Source of the DNA: a virus
DNA: 64,000 bases
Direction: 5' to 3' (one strand)
IMG/VR virus record: IMGVR_UViG_3300037261_000012
Coordinates: 1 to 64,000 of that record
The notes beneath the pieces are model-generated. The model saw nothing but the letters and a program-made list of their open reading frames with translations, made no database searches and was not told the origin of the DNA. Both the position numbers and the translations under genes were made by a program. Of this stretch, positions 1 to 7,975 are shown one piece after another (position 1 is the first letter of the stretch; every line of letters starts with the position of its first letter).

Positions 1-183
1 CAGCTAAACAAGCTATGGAGTGTCCGCATAACAATCTTTCTTACGCTGCTGGCGGGGTCTGATCAGATTCTTGGGCTTTTTCAACTGTATATTCCACCTG
101 TGGTTTATTCCTTGCTGGGTATAGCTATCGTTATAACCCGCTTGGTGTATCAACCTAAATTATATGCCAGTGTTAATACCTGA
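1..183 (+). CDS. Holin-like membrane protein (5' end outside window)
   Basis: An open frame runs from the first base to a TGA at 181-183 and overlaps the endolysin start by 20 bases. The 60 visible residues hold two hydrophobic segments, around residues 9-20 and 31-47, separated by a short polar turn, and end in a basic tail (TRLVYQPKL). Small two-helix membrane proteins directly upstream of an endolysin are usually holins or pinholins, which open or depolarise the inner membrane to trigger lysis. The holin role is inferred from position and topology. The start codon lies outside the window. Confidence 0.6.
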   Translation, partial: QLNKLWSVRITIFLTLLAGSDQILGLFQLYIPPVVYSLLGIAIVITRLVYQPKLYASVNT

Positions 184-646
184 ACAACATCAGAAGAAGG
201 CTGCGTGGATAACACTTTGTGTGGCGTGTGTAGCTGGCTTCGAAGGCTTGCGTACAAGTACGTACTTCGATGTAGGTGGAATCCCAACAGTATGCTTTGG
301 AGAGACCAAGAATATAAAAGTAGGAGACAAGTTCACACCAGAACAATGCAAGAACATGCTTGGAGACAGGCTGATAAGAGATTTTGGGCCAGGAGTGGAC
401 AAGTGTGTACATCACCCACTCCCTCCACCAAGAAAAGCGGCCTACACCAGCTTTGCATACAATGTTGGTATCAAGGCGTTTTGTGGTTCCACAGCAGCTA
501 GGAAAGAAAATGCAGGAGACATAGAAGGTGCTTGTAATGCCTTGATGTCTTGGAATAAAATACGAGTTGCAGGGGTAATGGTGTATTCCCCTGGATTGAA
601 TAACCGCCGTGAAGAAGAACGGCAACTTTGTCTTACTAAGGAGTGA
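164..646 (+). CDS. Endolysin, GH24 phage lysozyme
   Basis: This is a muramidase that cleaves the glycan backbone of peptidoglycan. The GH24 catalytic pattern E-8aa-D-5aa-T is visible near residues 27-43: FEG, then YFD, then IPTVCFG. A C-terminal NNRREEE segment is also typical of T4-type lysozymes. Length (160 aa) fits the family. The N-terminal stretch AAWITLCVACVAG is weakly hydrophobic, so a signal-arrest-release form is possible but not shown. It overlaps the holin-like gene, and the i-spanin follows at once, giving the usual holin, endolysin, spanin order. Confidence 0.9.
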   Translation: MPVLIPEQHQKKAAWITLCVACVAGFEGLRTSTYFDVGGIPTVCFGETKNIKVGDKFTPEQCKNMLGDRLIRDFGPGVDKCVHHPLPPPRKAAYTSFAYNVGIKAFCGSTAARKENAGDIEGACNALMSWNKIRVAGVMVYSPGLNNRREEERQLCLTKE

Positions 647-648
647 CC

Positions 649-1257
649 ATGAATAACGCCCCAAGCAAGCAGCGTGGAGTAATTGCCGCTATTTGGTTGT
701 ACGCCATAGCTGCAATTGCCATTCTAGCTATGTTTACAGCCGCAATCTCTGCCTGGCACAGCTATACCGACGGGTTGGTAAAGAAAGGGCATGATGCTGG
801 TGTTGCAGAGGAAAAAGCCCTGTACCTGGCTAGGGACAACAAACAACTTCGTGATGTTGAAGCAGCCAAGAAAGTGGTAGAAGCAAGGGTAGAAGCACTT
901 GAAGCACAACTTGCCGTATTACAAGCTACGGCCCTACGGAAATACAACCAAGGAGTAAAAGATGAACAAGCTAAAACTAACGCTGCTGTTGCTGCCGCTG
1001 TTGCTGGCACTCTCGTCCTGCGCGACCCAGGAAAAAGTGGAGCCAGCACCCCCTGTAATAGTGTCGATGCCAAAGGCCAAAGCACCTGCGGTACCGGAGG
1101 AAGTGATGGTAAGACGGGAGCCGTCCTTTCAACAGAGGCTGAAGTCTTTCTTCTCCAACTCACAGGAGAAGCCGACGAAGTAGTGAAACAATTAACCTTG
1201 GCTCAAGACGAAATAGACATACTGCAAAAGACTATAAAAGACTTACAAAGTCCATGA
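649..1257 (+). CDS. i-spanin (Rz-like inner membrane spanin subunit)
   Basis: The start ATG at 649 is preceded by AAGGAG; an in-frame GTG at 643 overlaps the endolysin stop and is less likely. Residues about 11-35 form one transmembrane helix, followed by a long periplasmic region of alternating charged and hydrophobic residues predicted to be coiled coil. This is the Rz architecture. A lipoprotein gene is nested in the +1 frame (962-1183), as expected for an Rz/Rz1 pair. Together they would fuse inner and outer membranes at the last stage of lysis. Confidence 0.8.
   Translation: MNNAPSKQRGVIAAIWLYAIAAIAILAMFTAAISAWHSYTDGLVKKGHDAGVAEEKALYLARDNKQLRDVEAAKKVVEARVEALEAQLAVLQATALRKYNQGVKDEQAKTNAAVAAAVAGTLVLRDPGKSGASTPCNSVDAKGQSTCGTGGSDGKTGAVLSTEAEVFLLQLTGEADEVVKQLTLAQDEIDILQKTIKDLQSP
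962..1183 (+). CDS. o-spanin (Rz1-like lipoprotein), nested in the i-spanin gene
   Basis: This 73-residue protein lies entirely within the i-spanin gene in another frame. It starts MNKLKLTLLLLPLLLALSSC: a lysine-containing n-region, a leucine-rich h-region and a lipobox LSSC with the cysteine at residue 20. A proline-rich stretch follows, typical of outer-membrane spanin lipoproteins. The upstream AAGGAG at about 949-954 is a good ribosome site. The lipobox implies a Gram-negative host with the Lol lipoprotein system. Confidence 0.85.
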   Translation: MNKLKLTLLLLPLLLALSSCATQEKVEPAPPVIVSMPKAKAPAVPEEVMVRREPSFQQRLKSFFSNSQEKPTK

Positions 1258-1445
1258 CCAGGTGGGAGACTGCCTTGAGTGAGGTAAATAACTTCATTTT
1301 ACACCAGCAAGTTATTGCTTTAGAAACCAAGGTGGATAAGTTGGCAGGGTTCGTCCGTCATAATCTGAACTGCAAGAGCTTAGTGCCAGGAAAAGAAGAA
1401 GGGTACGTTTGCGATTGCGGGTTATGGGATGCCCTTTACAAGTGA
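1254..1445 (+). CDS. Hypothetical protein, 63 aa
   Basis: The ATG overlaps the i-spanin stop (ATGA). The protein starts MTRWETALSEV, has a helical first half with a possible short coiled coil, and ends with a cysteine-containing tail (NCKS, then VCDCGLWDALYK) that could bind a metal or be redox active. No family is recognised. Its position suggests co-transcription with the lysis genes. Confidence 0.6.
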   Translation: MTRWETALSEVNNFILHQQVIALETKVDKLAGFVRHNLNCKSLVPGKEEGYVCDCGLWDALYK

Positions 1446-1453
1446 GGGTTAAA

Positions 1454-1714
1454 ATGTCAGACATGAAAGCAAAATTGCAGGTAGGGTTTGTACAAGAACA
1501 GCATTATGGGGCTGGAAAGAGCAAGTCTGGGGAGATGCTTACCATGCACGCTGTAGCAGCCCATGAATACCCAGAAGATGGGCACGATGATGATAACACC
1601 TATGCTAGATGGTCTCCAGGGGCTAACCTTCAGATAAATATCGTGAATCCAGCCCTGTGGGGTAAGTTTGTGGTTGGTGATAAGTATTACGTTGATTTCA
1701 CAAAGGCTGCATGA
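1454..1714 (+). CDS. Hypothetical protein, 86 aa
   Basis: The start ATG at 1454 follows a GAGGGTTAAA ribosome site. The sequence (MSDMKAKLQVGFV) is hydrophilic with a likely beta-rich C-terminal half (LQINIVNPALWGKFVVGDKYYVDF). It reads like the small 'growing field' proteins found in many phages, but no function is assigned. A downstream small gene overlaps its stop codon. Confidence 0.6.
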   Translation: MSDMKAKLQVGFVQEQHYGAGKSKSGEMLTMHAVAAHEYPEDGHDDDNTYARWSPGANLQINIVNPALWGKFVVGDKYYVDFTKAA

Positions 1715-1866
1715 TGTTTTTGCAAGCTGATCAGGAATTAACACAAGTGCCTTTCATGCCTGAAAGGAGAGTACCTCCTGTATTAAAAGACCTTAGTACT
1801 GGGGTATTAAGGCAGGCAAGATCAAAATACAGACACAATGTGTGTGTGTGGAGGGTACACCACTAA
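1711..1866 (+). CDS. Small hypothetical protein, 51 aa
   Basis: The ATGATG at 1711-1716 overlaps the upstream stop by the usual ATGA arrangement. The product begins MMFLQADQEL and is rich in charged residues, ending VCVWRVHH. It overlaps the next small gene (1838-1993) by 29 bases. Support is translational coupling and open frame only, so it is a tentative gene. Confidence 0.45.
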   Translation: MMFLQADQELTQVPFMPERRVPPVLKDLSTGVLRQARSKYRHNVCVWRVHH

Positions 1867-1993
1867 CTTGTGGGTTTCAAAATCAGATGTAGAAGGGCAA
1901 AAGTTCAACGGAGTTATATACTGTGCAGTTTGTAAAAAGCATAAGCCTATACTGGAATTCAAGTGGATGGATGGAACTACCGTAGGTAATTAA
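1838..1993 (+). CDS. Small cysteine-containing protein, 51 aa
   Basis: This open frame begins MCVCGGYTTN and has a second cysteine pair, YCAVCKKHKP, near residue 30. Two CxC/CxxC knuckles suggest a small zinc ribbon. The stop is immediately followed by the GTG of the metzincin-like gene, which supports coupling. There is no strong ribosome site before the ATG. Function unknown. Confidence 0.5.
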   Translation: MCVCGGYTTNLWVSKSDVEGQKFNGVIYCAVCKKHKPILEFKWMDGTTVGN

Positions 1994-2308
1994 GTGAAAC
2001 TTTCTTCAATAATAGCCGCTCTTGCTTTTCTGCCAGGTTGTGCGTTTGCAACCTATATCTACAATGATCACTATCCATCAACATTAACAACAGTAAAAGT
2101 TGAAATTGAGTGGTTTGATTCTGAGGTAGAGTTAAATGAGATGTGCTGGCGTATTGGGTTGGACAGTCGAAACCATTATACCGGGTGCTCCATAAAGGTT
2201 AAGGATATTGGGTACATATATGTGGTTAAACCAAAAGACTTTAATGATCATTTCAGGTTAGAAGTTCTCGGGCACGAGTTGTATCACATGCTTGGGGCAT
2301 ACCATTGA
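1994..2308 (+). CDS. Small exported metzincin-like protein
   Basis: A GTG start directly follows the previous stop. The first 19 residues (MKLSSIIAALAFLPGCAFA) look like an export signal; LPGC could serve as a lipobox, otherwise cleavage after AFA is plausible. The C-terminus is GHELYHMLGAYH, a full HExxHxxGxxH zinc motif as in metzincin metalloproteases. At 104 aa it is very small for a protease and ends one residue after the motif, so no Met-turn domain is present. Placement beside the lysis genes suggests an envelope role. Zinc binding is supported by the motif; catalysis is inferred. Confidence 0.6.
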   Translation: MKLSSIIAALAFLPGCAFATYIYNDHYPSTLTTVKVEIEWFDSEVELNEMCWRIGLDSRNHYTGCSIKVKDIGYIYVVKPKDFNDHFRLEVLGHELYHMLGAYH

Positions 2309-2345
2309 TCGGCACTTACCAGCAAGGTACACTGTTGCCTGAACA

Positions 2346-2361
2346 CTGCAATCAATTGCAA
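2346..2361 (+). repeat. 16-base genome-wide element, copy 1
   Basis: CTGCAATCAATTGCAA, 15 of 16 matches to the consensus CTGCAATCAATTGCAG. The consensus has arms CTGCAAT and ATTGCAG around a CA centre. This copy is intergenic, 15 bases before the start of the repetitive virion-type gene. Confidence 0.85.
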
Positions 2362-2375
2362 TCTGAGGAACGCAC

Positions 2376-4718
2376 ATGAAAATCTACGACTCTCTCAACC
2401 CAACATTTTCCGCAGCCGAAGCACTTGGTGTGGTCACAGTCTCCGCCAACGCCCAAGGTGCCCCTCTTGATCTGGCTCCTGCGACCAGCAATGCCACTCG
2501 TTTGCCGCTGGTTACAGTGCCCAAAAATCTGTATCAGCCTGACCAGAAAAGCTATACCATCACCCCAACAGGAGTACATACCGGGGACACAGTTACCATC
2601 AATGGGCGGGTATTCACGGCCACCGGTAGCACGGCTGACGTGGGCAAGATTGTATTCACTAATAATTTCTCAGTAGCAGATACCGTAACAATAAATGGTG
2701 TGGTTTTCACAGCTATAGATGGTGCCTATGCAACAGGGAAGATTGTCTTCACCGGCAACTTCAGTTTGTGGGATACCATTACCTTGAATGGAAAGGTCTT
2801 TACTGCCATTACTACTGCCGCACCCGCTGTTGGTAAATTGGTATTCACTGGAAATCTGCTTGCTGGAAACACCGTAACAGTAAATGGAAAGGTGTTTACG
2901 GCTGTGGGGATTGCGGCTCCCGCAGTAGGTAAGATTGTATTCACCGGGAACTTCCTGAATGGTGATACGGTTACCTTCAACGGTGTAACTTTTACTTGCC
3001 ATAAAGCAGCCCCATCAGTTGGGAGTATTGCCTTCACTGGGAATATTGCTCCTGGAGAAACAGTAACAGCCAATGGAATAGTATTTACCTGCATGGCATC
3101 AGGTGCAGCCGGTGATCAGTTCAATGTTGGAGCAAGTCTTTCCGTTACGTTGGATAACCTAGTAACTGCCTTGAATGCTCACGTTGGAGCAGCAGTTGAT
3201 TTCGCTACTTGGAGCAAAACTGGAGGTAATGCAGCGGTCACTGGAACGTCTGATACCAATGACGCAACCCAGAATGGTCGTACCTTCAGTTCTACTGCCT
3301 CACCAGCCCCAACTATCACGGCCTTTGCTAATGGTGTGACTGCTGCCAGTGGTGAACTTCAGTTTGACTGGGATACAACTTTATCTCTGTCTTTGGATGC
3401 CTTAGTCACCAAGCTACAGGCTTGCAGTGATGTTCTTATTTCATATGCGACATACACCAAAACAGATACCAATACAGCAGTAACTAGCACTTCTGACACA
3501 AATAACAGTGCTCAGAATGGGTTGGTATTTACTAGCACGCACGCTACTGTGGTGGTGACTGCCCCTGTTGGTGGAGTAAGTGCCCCGGCAGGTGAATTCC
3601 AGTTTGCGATTGACACCACACTTAGTCTGTCGATAGATAATCTGAATACAGCCTTGAATGGGTGTACAGATGTTGCTGTATCTTATGCAACATACAGCAA
3701 GACCGATGGCAATACAGCAGTTACATCCACTTCAGATACAAATAACAAAGTTCATAACGGGGTGGCTTACCCAGGTGGAACAATTGTTCTTGCTAGTAAC
3801 CACAGCACTGTAGTCATTACCCAGCCTTCTGGGGGAACGGCAGCAGCTACAGGTGAATTTGAATTCACTATTGCTGGAAGCCTGTCCCTGTCTTTGGACG
3901 CCCTGGTGATTGTGTGTAATGCTTGTACTGATCCCTTGATTACCTATGCTACATATGACAAGTCTGATACCAATACTTCTCTTAGGAGCATAGCTGATAC
4001 ACATGGTACGGCTTACAATACTCCAACTGTTGTGTTTAGCTCTACACACTCAACTGTGGTGGTGACTCAACCAGTTGGTGGAGTAGATGATACAGATGGA
4101 AGTGCTGCTCAATTTGATGTTAAGGCAACCCTGGCTCTGACTTTGGCGGCTTTAGCAGCAAAATTGACTGCCAGCGTTGTTGCAGCAGTGGCCATCGCTG
4201 ATTACACGGTTACTGATGGAGATACTGCCATAACAGTCACCTTAAATCGCTTGCGCGGGTCTGCCGGTGATGCAATTGTATTAGCAAGTAATCATAGTAC
4301 AGTGGTTGTGACTCAGCCAACTGGAGGTTCAGATACCACTGCATACAACACCACAACCTTCTGCACAGGAGCACCATCTGATGCTGAGACTGCTGCAAAC
4401 CTGAATTCAGCAATAAATACTTGGAAAGCCAATGCAGGGGCGGCATTCCAGCTACATGATGGTAAAGTAGCCATGACAGCCACCAATGTAGCTTCTTCAG
4501 GCGCTGCTGTTACTACTTTTGATCTTCAAGTTAGTACTGATGGGGTTAATTACATCCAGCACCCTGAAGGAAGTAACCCAACTCTATCCTTGAATCAAAC
4601 ACCTGGTGAAACAAAGACCACACCTATGTATACAGCCTACCCATTCGTTCGGGCTAAGTGCCTGACTAAAACAGGAACCAACGCAGAAGCACAAGCGTAT
4701 ATTGCAACAGCCATATAA
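2376..4718 (+). CDS. Large repetitive, probable virion structural protein (780 aa)
   Basis: The protein is built from two kinds of internal repeat. Residues about 60-240 hold six copies of a roughly 30-residue beta unit with the core DTVTxNGxVFTA preceded by GKIVFTGNF. Residues about 240-650 hold longer units containing TSTSDTNN, STHSTVVVTQPVGG and LSLSLDALV. The last hundred residues (FDLQVSTDGVNYIQHPEG) resemble a distinct terminal domain. Such threonine/valine-rich beta repeats are common in phage decoration, tail or fibre proteins, but no family is firmly recognised. It has a good AGGAACGCAC leader and is followed by two small genes. Confidence 0.65.
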   Translation: MKIYDSLNPTFSAAEALGVVTVSANAQGAPLDLAPATSNATRLPLVTVPKNLYQPDQKSYTITPTGVHTGDTVTINGRVFTATGSTADVGKIVFTNNFSVADTVTINGVVFTAIDGAYATGKIVFTGNFSLWDTITLNGKVFTAITTAAPAVGKLVFTGNLLAGNTVTVNGKVFTAVGIAAPAVGKIVFTGNFLNGDTVTFNGVTFTCHKAAPSVGSIAFTGNIAPGETVTANGIVFTCMASGAAGDQFNVGASLSVTLDNLVTALNAHVGAAVDFATWSKTGGNAAVTGTSDTNDATQNGRTFSSTASPAPTITAFANGVTAASGELQFDWDTTLSLSLDALVTKLQACSDVLISYATYTKTDTNTAVTSTSDTNNSAQNGLVFTSTHATVVVTAPVGGVSAPAGEFQFAIDTTLSLSIDNLNTALNGCTDVAVSYATYSKTDGNTAVTSTSDTNNKVHNGVAYPGGTIVLASNHSTVVITQPSGGTAAATGEFEFTIAGSLSLSLDALVIVCNACTDPLITYATYDKSDTNTSLRSIADTHGTAYNTPTVVFSSTHSTVVVTQPVGGVDDTDGSAAQFDVKATLALTLAALAAKLTASVVAAVAIADYTVTDGDTAITVTLNRLRGSAGDAIVLASNHSTVVVTQPTGGSDTTAYNTTTFCTGAPSDAETAANLNSAINTWKANAGAAFQLHDGKVAMTATNVASSGAAVTTFDLQVSTDGVNYIQHPEGSNPTLSLNQTPGETKTTPMYTAYPFVRAKCLTKTGTNAEAQAYIATAI

Positions 4719-4727
4719 GGAGTACGT

Positions 4728-5078
4728 ATGAAGGCAGCACTGAAGGTAGTGAAGGTTGAGAATTTTTATGACGTGGCTAGTGGAAATCGAAGCTCCAGGG
4801 TGATCCTGGAGTCCACAGCCAAATCTCTAACGGCAATAGGGCCAAAACCTGAGACCAGGGTGGAGATTACCGTAAAAGGAAATACCGGCATTGATATGAC
4901 CAGGATTAAAGATTACGTTATAACCTTGGTTTCAAATGAAGACCTACTGAAGGCCGAGGCCGAGGTCAAGGCAGAGCCAAAGGCTAATAATGGGCCTGCG
5001 AACTTTCTCGATGGAGGGGAAATAATCCCTCTAAATGGTGGGGTGAGCATATCCTCAGAACAGCTTCGGGGCCTGTGA
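4728..5078 (+). CDS. Hypothetical protein, 116 aa
   Basis: It starts nine bases after the repetitive protein, behind AAGGAGT, so the two are co-translated. The N-terminal 75 residues look beta-rich (LKVVKVENFYDV, RVEITVKGN), followed by a charged helix (LLKAEAEVKAEPKA) and a glycine-rich tail. No family is recognised. Its neighbours suggest a virion or chaperone function. Confidence 0.6.
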   Translation: MKAALKVVKVENFYDVASGNRSSRVILESTAKSLTAIGPKPETRVEITVKGNTGIDMTRIKDYVITLVSNEDLLKAEAEVKAEPKANNGPANFLDGGEIIPLNGGVSISSEQLRGL

Positions 5079-5488
5079 TGTTGCTACAGGCTGAACGAGA
5101 GCAGTGCATAAGAGCAGCAGTGTTACATGGTGTAGTAGATGATGACTCTCTACGGTCGGCCCTTGACGATGCTGATGACCTTCTGGAGAGTCTAGTTAAT
5201 ATCTCTCTGGCTTTCCACCATAAAGTGGCGTTGATTGGCCTGGCTGCTGATGTTCTGCGTGGAAGGGTAGATGGTGATCTTGAAGGTAGTAAGTTGATTG
5301 ACCTTCTTAATCAAGGACAGCTTCAACTGGCTGCTGCGGAATTTCAGAACTGGTGTAGGGTGGATGGATGCATGGTACTGTCCATGTATCAAAAACGTCT
5401 GGATGAGATGAGGGTGTTCCAAGGGGATTGTAATGATCTCCACAAGTGGGCTACCGGCCACGGTAAAAAAGAACTGTTCAATAGTTAG
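5078..5488 (+). CDS. Hypothetical protein, 136 aa
   Basis: A GTGATG start overlaps the preceding stop. The protein is acidic and largely helical (DDDSLRSALDDADDLLESL), with one cysteine pair far apart. No domain is recognised. It ends the virion-type cluster; a promoter follows at 5496. Confidence 0.6.
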   Translation: MLLQAEREQCIRAAVLHGVVDDDSLRSALDDADDLLESLVNISLAFHHKVALIGLAADVLRGRVDGDLEGSKLIDLLNQGQLQLAAAEFQNWCRVDGCMVLSMYQKRLDEMRVFQGDCNDLHKWATGHGKKELFNS

Positions 5489-5495
5489 AAAGGGC

Positions 5496-5523
5496 TTGAC
5501 AGTCCGGCAAATTGTGTTATACT
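5496..5523 (+). promoter_or_regulatory. Sigma70-like promoter before the AAA+ ATPase gene
   Basis: TTGACA at 5496, 16-base spacer ending TTGTGT, then TATACT at 5518. This is the more canonical class of promoter in this genome, as at 10876 and 29204. Confidence 0.8.
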
Positions 5524-5539
5524 TTGCAATCAAGTGCAG
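5524..5539 (+). repeat. Variant of the 16-base element directly after a promoter
   Basis: TTGCAATCAAGTGCAG; the right arm is changed (CAAGTG for CAATTG). It begins one base after the -10 box, so it lies around the transcription start. The same CAAGTG variant occurs after the promoter at 43059. Confidence 0.55.
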
Positions 5540-5556
5540 TAAGCAATGGAGTGGTT

Positions 5557-6732
5557 ATGTTCGAATTGTCTTACAAATCCCATATTCCCATTATCGGCGT
5601 GCAAACAGATGACGTTGTGAATGTTGAGGCTGTGTTGCAAACAATCACGGGAATGAAGACCCAACCTTTCCCGAAGGTGAAGATGGGGCAACTTGGGCCG
5701 TATCTATATTGGACTCAGGACATAGAGGTAGTCACTGCCGATAATTATAAGAATCTGGTGAAAACTGAGCATCAATTGGTGGTGATCAATTGCCATCATA
5801 ATTCACTGGTATTCGAAACAGGGCCATTGCTTACACCAAAATCAATGATCACGGCATATCTGGAAGACTTTGCCGAGGCTGAAAAGATACCCCACTTGCT
5901 GGAGGTTCTGAAAGGATTAAGCCTGAAGACTGCTAGTGAGATTGTGCAGCTAACCATGGCCAGTACTGGAGGAATCCTACCACAGGATGTGCGTAGAACC
6001 AGAACCAGATTGTCTGTTGGTGTTCGTGGATTACTGCCGTTGGATACGGAAATGGATTTCTACATCATGCCTCCGGTGTTGAAACAGTGGATTGACCTTA
6101 ACACCAAGTTCTTCCTGGATGACACTACACCATACCAGCTTCGCCCTAGAGGTCTGATGATGGCTGGTGAACGCGGCGTCGGCAAAACGATGGGTGCACG
6201 GGCAATAGCTTCAGCTTGGAATATCCCGTTGTACCGTTTGAATATTCCTACATCACTGGATAAGTACATAGGGGTATCCGAAGGGCGCATTGAGGACAGC
6301 CTGCTGCTGCTTGAGCGCGAAGCTCCATGCGTTGTTTTACTGGATGAGGTCGAAAAAATCTTCACCGGAAGTGATGAAAGTGGAGTAACTAAAAGAATAT
6401 TGAGCCAACTACTGTGGTGGTTGGCCGAGCACAGAAGCAAGGTTATTACGGTAATGACCACCAACGACCTGAAAAGCCTGCCCTCAGAGCTATACAGGGA
6501 AGGAAGGTTGGATAAGGTATTGCAGTTACCAATGCTTACCACGGCTGAATCAAAGGTCTTTGGTGTGGAAGTCTACAAGGGTGTTACTGGTTTTACCACC
6601 GTTGGCATGAAGGTTCAGAATTCCATAAGAAGTGCCGTGGAAGATGTTAATGCTCAGAATATGAGCCACGCTGAAGTATCAGGATTGGTGTATAACCTGA
6701 TCAAAAACCATCCATGGATGTTAGGAAAATAG
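5557..6732 (+). CDS. AAA+ ATPase
   Basis: The ATG at 5557 follows AATGGAGTGG, the ribosome site used throughout this genome. The N-terminal 190 residues are unassigned. The AAA core follows: Walker A GERGVGKTMGARA (about residue 205), Walker B CVVLLDEVEKIF (about 260), a TTND sensor-1 stretch and an arginine-rich REGRLDKVLQLP as in FtsH/spastin-type AAA proteins. It probably remodels a protein or DNA complex. It has its own promoter and sits before replication genes, but no specific partner is evident. Confidence 0.8.
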   Translation: MFELSYKSHIPIIGVQTDDVVNVEAVLQTITGMKTQPFPKVKMGQLGPYLYWTQDIEVVTADNYKNLVKTEHQLVVINCHHNSLVFETGPLLTPKSMITAYLEDFAEAEKIPHLLEVLKGLSLKTASEIVQLTMASTGGILPQDVRRTRTRLSVGVRGLLPLDTEMDFYIMPPVLKQWIDLNTKFFLDDTTPYQLRPRGLMMAGERGVGKTMGARAIASAWNIPLYRLNIPTSLDKYIGVSEGRIEDSLLLLEREAPCVVLLDEVEKIFTGSDESGVTKRILSQLLWWLAEHRSKVITVMTTNDLKSLPSELYREGRLDKVLQLPMLTTAESKVFGVEVYKGVTGFTTVGMKVQNSIRSAVEDVNAQNMSHAEVSGLVYNLIKNHPWMLGK

Positions 6733-6744
6733 TTCAGAAAGTAC

Positions 6745-6772
6745 TTGACAGACTGACTGAATGTGGTAAAAT
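6745..6772 (+). promoter_or_regulatory. Promoter of the GTTCAGAAAGT-TTGACAGA family
   Basis: AGTTCAGAAAGTAC precedes TTGACA (6745). A 16-base spacer ends in TGTGG, then TAAAAT (6767). TGTGG gives an extended -10 TGn motif. It drives the gene at 6815. Confidence 0.8.
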
Positions 6773-6814
6773 TGGTATGAATAACCCGATAAACAACGCA
6801 AAGGAGTTGCACGC

Positions 6815-7330
6815 ATGAAGCAGTTCAGAGGAACAGGTGACTTTTACACGGTAGTTGCGGAAGATGAAGGCATTGCACTTGGTTGTCGCGTAACTATCTC
6901 TAATATGGAGACCATTACTGTACGTTTTGCAGCAGCCATCCAGGCTATCAAGACAGCCCCAACAAAGGAACCTCAGCATTTTGGATGTAGGCACAAAACA
7001 GCCTTCATTGGTGATGATCATGAGCCACACTTTGGGTGGAACTTGGACAAGACGGACATCCCGGTGTTCGAAGACCCGGCTACCATAGCGGACTGGCAGG
7101 CCGCGCAGGCTACCAACAACATCACCACCACGGTCGTAGGATGGATCATCGAACAGGTCAAGCTTGGTGGATTCACCATTACGAACTCCACCAAGGAGAC
7201 TGTGCTGGATATGGTTACCAGGGCGTTCCCGGTGCTGAAGGTGAAATTCGTTAAGCCCAAGAACATCTTCAACGAGCTGAAGATCACCGACAAGGCTATC
7301 TCTGATGATACAGGGGCAGCAGAGGAATAA
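6815..7330 (+). CDS. Hypothetical protein, 171 aa
   Basis: It starts with ATG after AAGGAGTTGCACGC and has its own promoter. The first part is beta-rich (FRGTGDFYTVVAEDEGIALGCRVTI); the C-terminal half is helical with a basic KVKFVKPKNIFNELK stretch. No recognised family. It lies just ahead of the replication initiator and could be an early replication accessory or regulator. Confidence 0.65.
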   Translation: MKQFRGTGDFYTVVAEDEGIALGCRVTISNMETITVRFAAAIQAIKTAPTKEPQHFGCRHKTAFIGDDHEPHFGWNLDKTDIPVFEDPATIADWQAAQATNNITTTVVGWIIEQVKLGGFTITNSTKETVLDMVTRAFPVLKVKFVKPKNIFNELKITDKAISDDTGAAEE

Positions 7331-7372
7331 TCTTACCGCAGTAAAACTGAAGTAACTTACAAGGAGATTGGA

Positions 7373-7975
7373 ATGCAAGCAACAGGGAATTTTCGTACTA
7401 CCAGCCGTGGCACTCCAGAAGTAATCGACGGACGTACCACCAACCAGTCCTACATGATCATCGCAGCCTTGGCAGCAGCAGCGTCATGGAATGCCGTGGT
7501 TGCTATGGACGCAAAACACAACGGCAACGCTCATAGCATCAAGATGAAGTTCTACCCAACCGCCGACTTCTTCCTCAATGAGGATATGATGAGAGAGCAA
7601 TTCGGTGCTCATGACTGGCGCAACCGTTACCCTGGGGATAGGGATTTCCCAGGCGCGGGTTACCAGCGTTTCTACCTGACCAAGGAGAACCTGGTGAAGT
7701 TCATGGAATGGATGTGGGATCAACCACAGTTTGTCGTCGCTCCGGTGAAGCTGGCGTTCGAGAAGCTCGGCTACACCCTACCCGGAAACCAGACCTTCGA
7801 CTTCGACAGCAAAGGCAGGCGCTTCAGCTTGGTCGCCGAGGATGACCCGCGCCAACACGCGCACTACAAGAAACTGGCCAGGGCGTTGAACAAGAACCCG
7901 AAACCAACATTGCCGCCGACTGCGACTGAAAAGCAAGGTCGTCACTTCAAGACAGCCGGGGAAATGGCCAGCTAA
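7373..7975 (+). CDS. Hypothetical protein, 200 aa
   Basis: ATG at 7373 follows AAGGAGATTGGA. The GC-rich codon choice differs from most neighbours. It contains MKFYPTADFFLNEDMMREQF and a C-terminal low-complexity basic tail (NKNPKPTLPPTATEKQG). No family recognised. The stop overlaps the start of the replication initiator-like gene, so the two are probably coupled. Confidence 0.6.
   Translation: MQATGNFRTTSRGTPEVIDGRTTNQSYMIIAALAAAASWNAVVAMDAKHNGNAHSIKMKFYPTADFFLNEDMMREQFGAHDWRNRYPGDRDFPGAGYQRFYLTKENLVKFMEWMWDQPQFVVAPVKLAFEKLGYTLPGNQTFDFDSKGRRFSLVAEDDPRQHAHYKKLARALNKNPKPTLPPTATEKQGRHFKTAGEMAS

Noticed and set aside
173-664. 163-residue open frame on the minus strand opposite the endolysin
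   Set aside because: Lies over a certain gene, has no ribosome site, and all convincing genes are on the + strand.
5764-5793. ATCAATTGGTGGTGATCAATTGCC in the AAA+ gene
   Set aside because: Only partial identity with the 16-base element and no left arm.
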